From the NCBI GenBank assembly GCA_003662985.1, contig QMZD01000090.1, positions 1 to 6,961 of the forward strand: a DNA stretch of 6,961 nucleotides, written 5' to 3'. Source of the stretch: Archaeoglobales archaeon (GTDB lineage Archaea > Halobacteriota > Archaeoglobi > Archaeoglobales > Archaeoglobaceae). Position 1 is the stretch's first letter. Each line of letters opens with the position of its first letter. The position numbers were made by a program, and so were the translations under genes. Below the pieces are notes generated by a model, which did not search any database, had not been told where the DNA came from, and saw only the letters and a list, made by a program, of their open reading frames with translations. Shown piece after piece: positions 5,551-6,961 of this stretch.

Positions 5551-6534
5551 ATGAAATCAACAATTGATAATCCAATTCTCTACAACATTCTCAGAGTTCT
5601 TGCCAATTCTGATATGCCTCTAGGAGCAAAAACCATAGCAGAAAAGCTTGAGGAAAAGGCAATTACCGTGAAGAAGGACACTATACAATACTATTTAAGA
5701 GTTCTGGATCAAGCAGGGCTGACAAAAAAAGTGGGCTTAGCAGGGAGGGTTATATCCAGCAAAGGTGTTGAAGAGCTCCGGAGAGGGATGCTTAAAGAAA
5801 GAATAGGTTCCTTCATTGAGCGGCGTGAGGAGTATGCATATCAATCGGATTTGGATATTCATGCGAGGAAAGGACTTATAAGTCTTAATGTGGGCGTGAT
5901 TGACAAATCTGATCTTGATAAGTCCCTAGAACTGATAAAGGAATGTTTGGACGCTGATTTGGTTATAAGTCCTCTAATTAAGATTTACAGGAAATCAACT
6001 AATCGTATAAAGCTATCCGAGGATAAGGTGGGTATAGGCCTTGTTAGCACGTCTGTTATCGATGCTGCTTTTATCAATTCGAAGATAAACACATTTCCAA
6101 CCTTTGCCGGTGTCGTGCAGTACATGGACTACAAACCCGTTCGTTTTACCCATGTAATATCCTACATCGGTTCTTCTATCGATCCCATTGATCTTTTTAT
6201 TAAAAGCGGGTTGTGCAACGTCAGTGGAGTTGTGAAACGTGGTTACGGAGTTGTTCCGGCAGACGTTCGTGAAATACCGGCTGTGGCTAGAAAAAAGGCC
6301 GTTGAAGTTACTGACAAGTTGGAGGAGGCGAAGATAAATGGTGTGCTTCATATAGGAGAAGCCAATGAAGACGTACTGGGTGTACCTGTAAACAATTACA
6401 GGGTTGGAGTCGTAGTTATTGCCGGTTCGACAGCCCTTGCTTATCTGAAAGAACGCGGAATTGACGTTGAAATAAGAATCCTTGCAGGATTTGAGAGATA
6501 TGAAAATTTGGAAAGCATAGACAAATATCTATAA
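5551..6534 (+). CDS. NrpR-like transcriptional regulator (winged helix plus one DUF128 domain)
   Basis: This 327-residue protein has an N-terminal winged-helix DNA-binding domain (about 1-77), with the expected recognition helix around KKDTIQYYLRVLDQAGL and a wing ending in VISSKGVEEL. After a charged linker, one NrpR/DUF128 effector domain (about 107-320) follows, with the family blocks KVGIGLVSTSVIDAAFINSKI, FPTFAGVVQY and GVPVNNYRVGVVVIAGSTA. In methanogens NrpR represses nitrogen-assimilation genes and is released by 2-oxoglutarate; some of those proteins carry two effector domains while this one has one, so it would act as a dimer or higher oligomer. The ATG has GAGG at 5543-5546. Its neighbours (glutamate dehydrogenase, an aminotransferase, and a possible amino-acid receptor) fit a sensor of 2-oxoglutarate or a related acid, but the effector and targets are inferred. 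The single domain and divergence from methanogen sequence leave room for a different ligand. Confidence 0.88.
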   Translation: MKSTIDNPILYNILRVLANSDMPLGAKTIAEKLEEKAITVKKDTIQYYLRVLDQAGLTKKVGLAGRVISSKGVEELRRGMLKERIGSFIERREEYAYQSDLDIHARKGLISLNVGVIDKSDLDKSLELIKECLDADLVISPLIKIYRKSTNRIKLSEDKVGIGLVSTSVIDAAFINSKINTFPTFAGVVQYMDYKPVRFTHVISYIGSSIDPIDLFIKSGLCNVSGVVKRGYGVVPADVREIPAVARKKAVEVTDKLEEAKINGVLHIGEANEDVLGVPVNNYRVGVVVIAGSTALAYLKERGIDVEIRILAGFERYENLESIDKYL

Positions 6535-6637
6535 ACTACAAAACCATTTAGATCTTACAGATCAGTATAGAGCCATACGTACAAAGTTTTAAAAGCGGTT
6601 TTGCCGATTTTAATCAGATTCTCAACAATTAATAAAT

Positions 6638-6645
6638 CTTATATA
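6638..6645 (+). promoter_or_regulatory. TATA box of the TAXI receptor gene
   Basis: CTTATATA is a strong archaeal TATA box. The expected start near 6667 leaves a leader of about 19 nt containing the GGTGGTG ribosome binding site. Directly upstream lies TCAACAATTAATAA (6622-6635), nearly identical to a sequence at the start of the NrpR-like gene. The box runs into the 8-bp palindrome TACCGGTA (6644-6651). Confidence 0.65.
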
Positions 6646-6673
6646 CCGGTAAAAGTTTAAAGGTTCTTAAAAT

Positions 6674-6680
6674 GGTGGTG
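6674..6680 (+). promoter_or_regulatory. Ribosome binding site of the TAXI receptor gene
   Basis: GGTGGTG lies five bases before the ATG at 6686 and is the same sequence as used by the aminotransferase. An ATG at 6672 opens only a five-codon frame ending in TGA that overlaps the real start, so it is not the gene start. Confidence 0.65.
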
Positions 6681-6685
6681 GTTGA

Positions 6686-6961
6686 ATGAAAGCAAAATTA
6701 AAATGTCTAATACCAATTTTTGTAATAGCAGCTCTGGTCTTCGCTGGCTGTGCCCAGCAAGAAAAACCAAAGGCGACACCCACTCCAACACCAGCTGGTG
6801 CGAAAATACCGAAAGAGGATGGTAAATACGTTATTACTATCTACACTGGCTCGGGGCCTGGCAGTGTTTACTTCGCCGTGGGATCGATGTTTGCTAAAGT
6901 TCTGAACAAGAAGAGCAATCTTATTGCTGCAAAAGGTGTTACAAGCGGTGCGAGTGTCTCA
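6686..6961 (+). CDS. TAXI-family TRAP transporter solute receptor, lipoprotein, 3' end outside window
   Basis: Ninety-two residues are visible. A basic start (MKAKLK), a hydrophobic stretch and the lipobox VFAGC put the lipid-modified cysteine at C22, so the protein should be anchored on the outer face of the cytoplasmic membrane. A Pro/Thr-rich tether (PTPTPTP, about 30-37) follows. The mature domain then begins with YVITIYTGSGPGSVYFAVGSMFAKVLNK (split as 48-62 and 63-75), the opening strand and glycine-rich loop of TAXI receptors, and ends in TSGASVS at the edge. TAXI proteins deliver substrates, including glutamate and related dicarboxylates in studied cases, to a fused TRAP permease, which would be expected just downstream. 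Family members are about 310-340 residues, so most of the protein is missing. The substrate here is unknown; the neighbouring glutamate genes make an amino acid or 2-oxo acid plausible. Confidence 0.88.
   Translation, partial: MKAKLKCLIPIFVIAALVFAGCAQQEKPKATPTPTPAGAKIPKEDGKYVITIYTGSGPGSVYFAVGSMFAKVLNKKSNLIAAKGVTSGASVS

Noticed and set aside
6013..6351. 112-codon open frame on the minus strand
   Set aside because: Antisense to the conserved DUF128 domain of the NrpR-like gene, with no recognisable motif or ribosome binding site.
6596..6606. CGG-TTTTG-CCG hairpin as terminator of the NrpR-like gene
   Set aside because: The stem is only three base pairs and the following T-run is short; not enough for a call.
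3934..6685. Search for the methanogen NrpR operator GGAA-N6-TTCC in intergenic regions
   Set aside because: No copy found by eye in the regions 3934-4174, 5453-5550 or 6535-6685, so no canonical NrpR site is claimed.
6672..6689. Five-codon frame (ATG to TGA) overlapping the TAXI start
   Set aside because: It is most simply the GGTGGTG ribosome binding site read as codons; the predicted leader is too short to need an upstream frame.

Overview
The window looks like euryarchaeal chromosomal DNA, most plausibly from the Archaeoglobales (Archaeoglobus/Ferroglobus/Geoglobus type). The reasons are archaeal TATA boxes (TTTATAAA, CTTATATA) about 25 nt before expected transcript starts, U-rich termination tracts instead of hairpins, strong GGAGG/GGTGGTG ribosome binding sites with ATG, GTG and TTG starts, an archaeal SCP2-type thiolase paired with a DUF35 protein, and an NrpR-family regulator. 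The lineage is an inference from gene content; no marker gene is present.

Left part, minus strand (read right to left): a thiolase (2535-1339), a DUF35 zinc-ribbon/OB-fold protein (1327-908) and an acyl-CoA dehydrogenase (852 to beyond base 1) form a tight cluster that looks like an operon for acyl-CoA beta-oxidation. The thiolase stop codon lies inside the ribosome binding site of the DUF35 gene. Upstream, a glutamate dehydrogenase (3933-2674) lies on the same strand but is separated by 138 nt containing a long U-rich terminator, so it is probably its own unit.

Right part, plus strand: divergent from the glutamate dehydrogenase across a 241-nt intergenic region lies a class III aminotransferase resembling glutamate-1-semialdehyde aminomutase (4175-5452, TTG start). 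It is followed by an NrpR-like transcription regulator (5551-6534) and the start of a TAXI-family lipoprotein solute receptor of a TRAP transporter (6686 to beyond 6961). Each has its own likely promoter.

Taken together, glutamate dehydrogenase, a transaminase, a regulator of the family that senses 2-oxoglutarate in methanogens, and a receptor family that includes glutamate binders suggest a glutamate/2-oxoglutarate module beside a fatty-acid oxidation operon. This linkage is an inference. Short repeated motifs in the intergenic regions (TAAACCTT around the divergent promoter; TCAACAATTRATAA at nrpR and before the TAXI gene) are candidate operators. No RNA gene, mobile element or CRISPR array was seen, and no gene-free stretch exceeds 300 nt.
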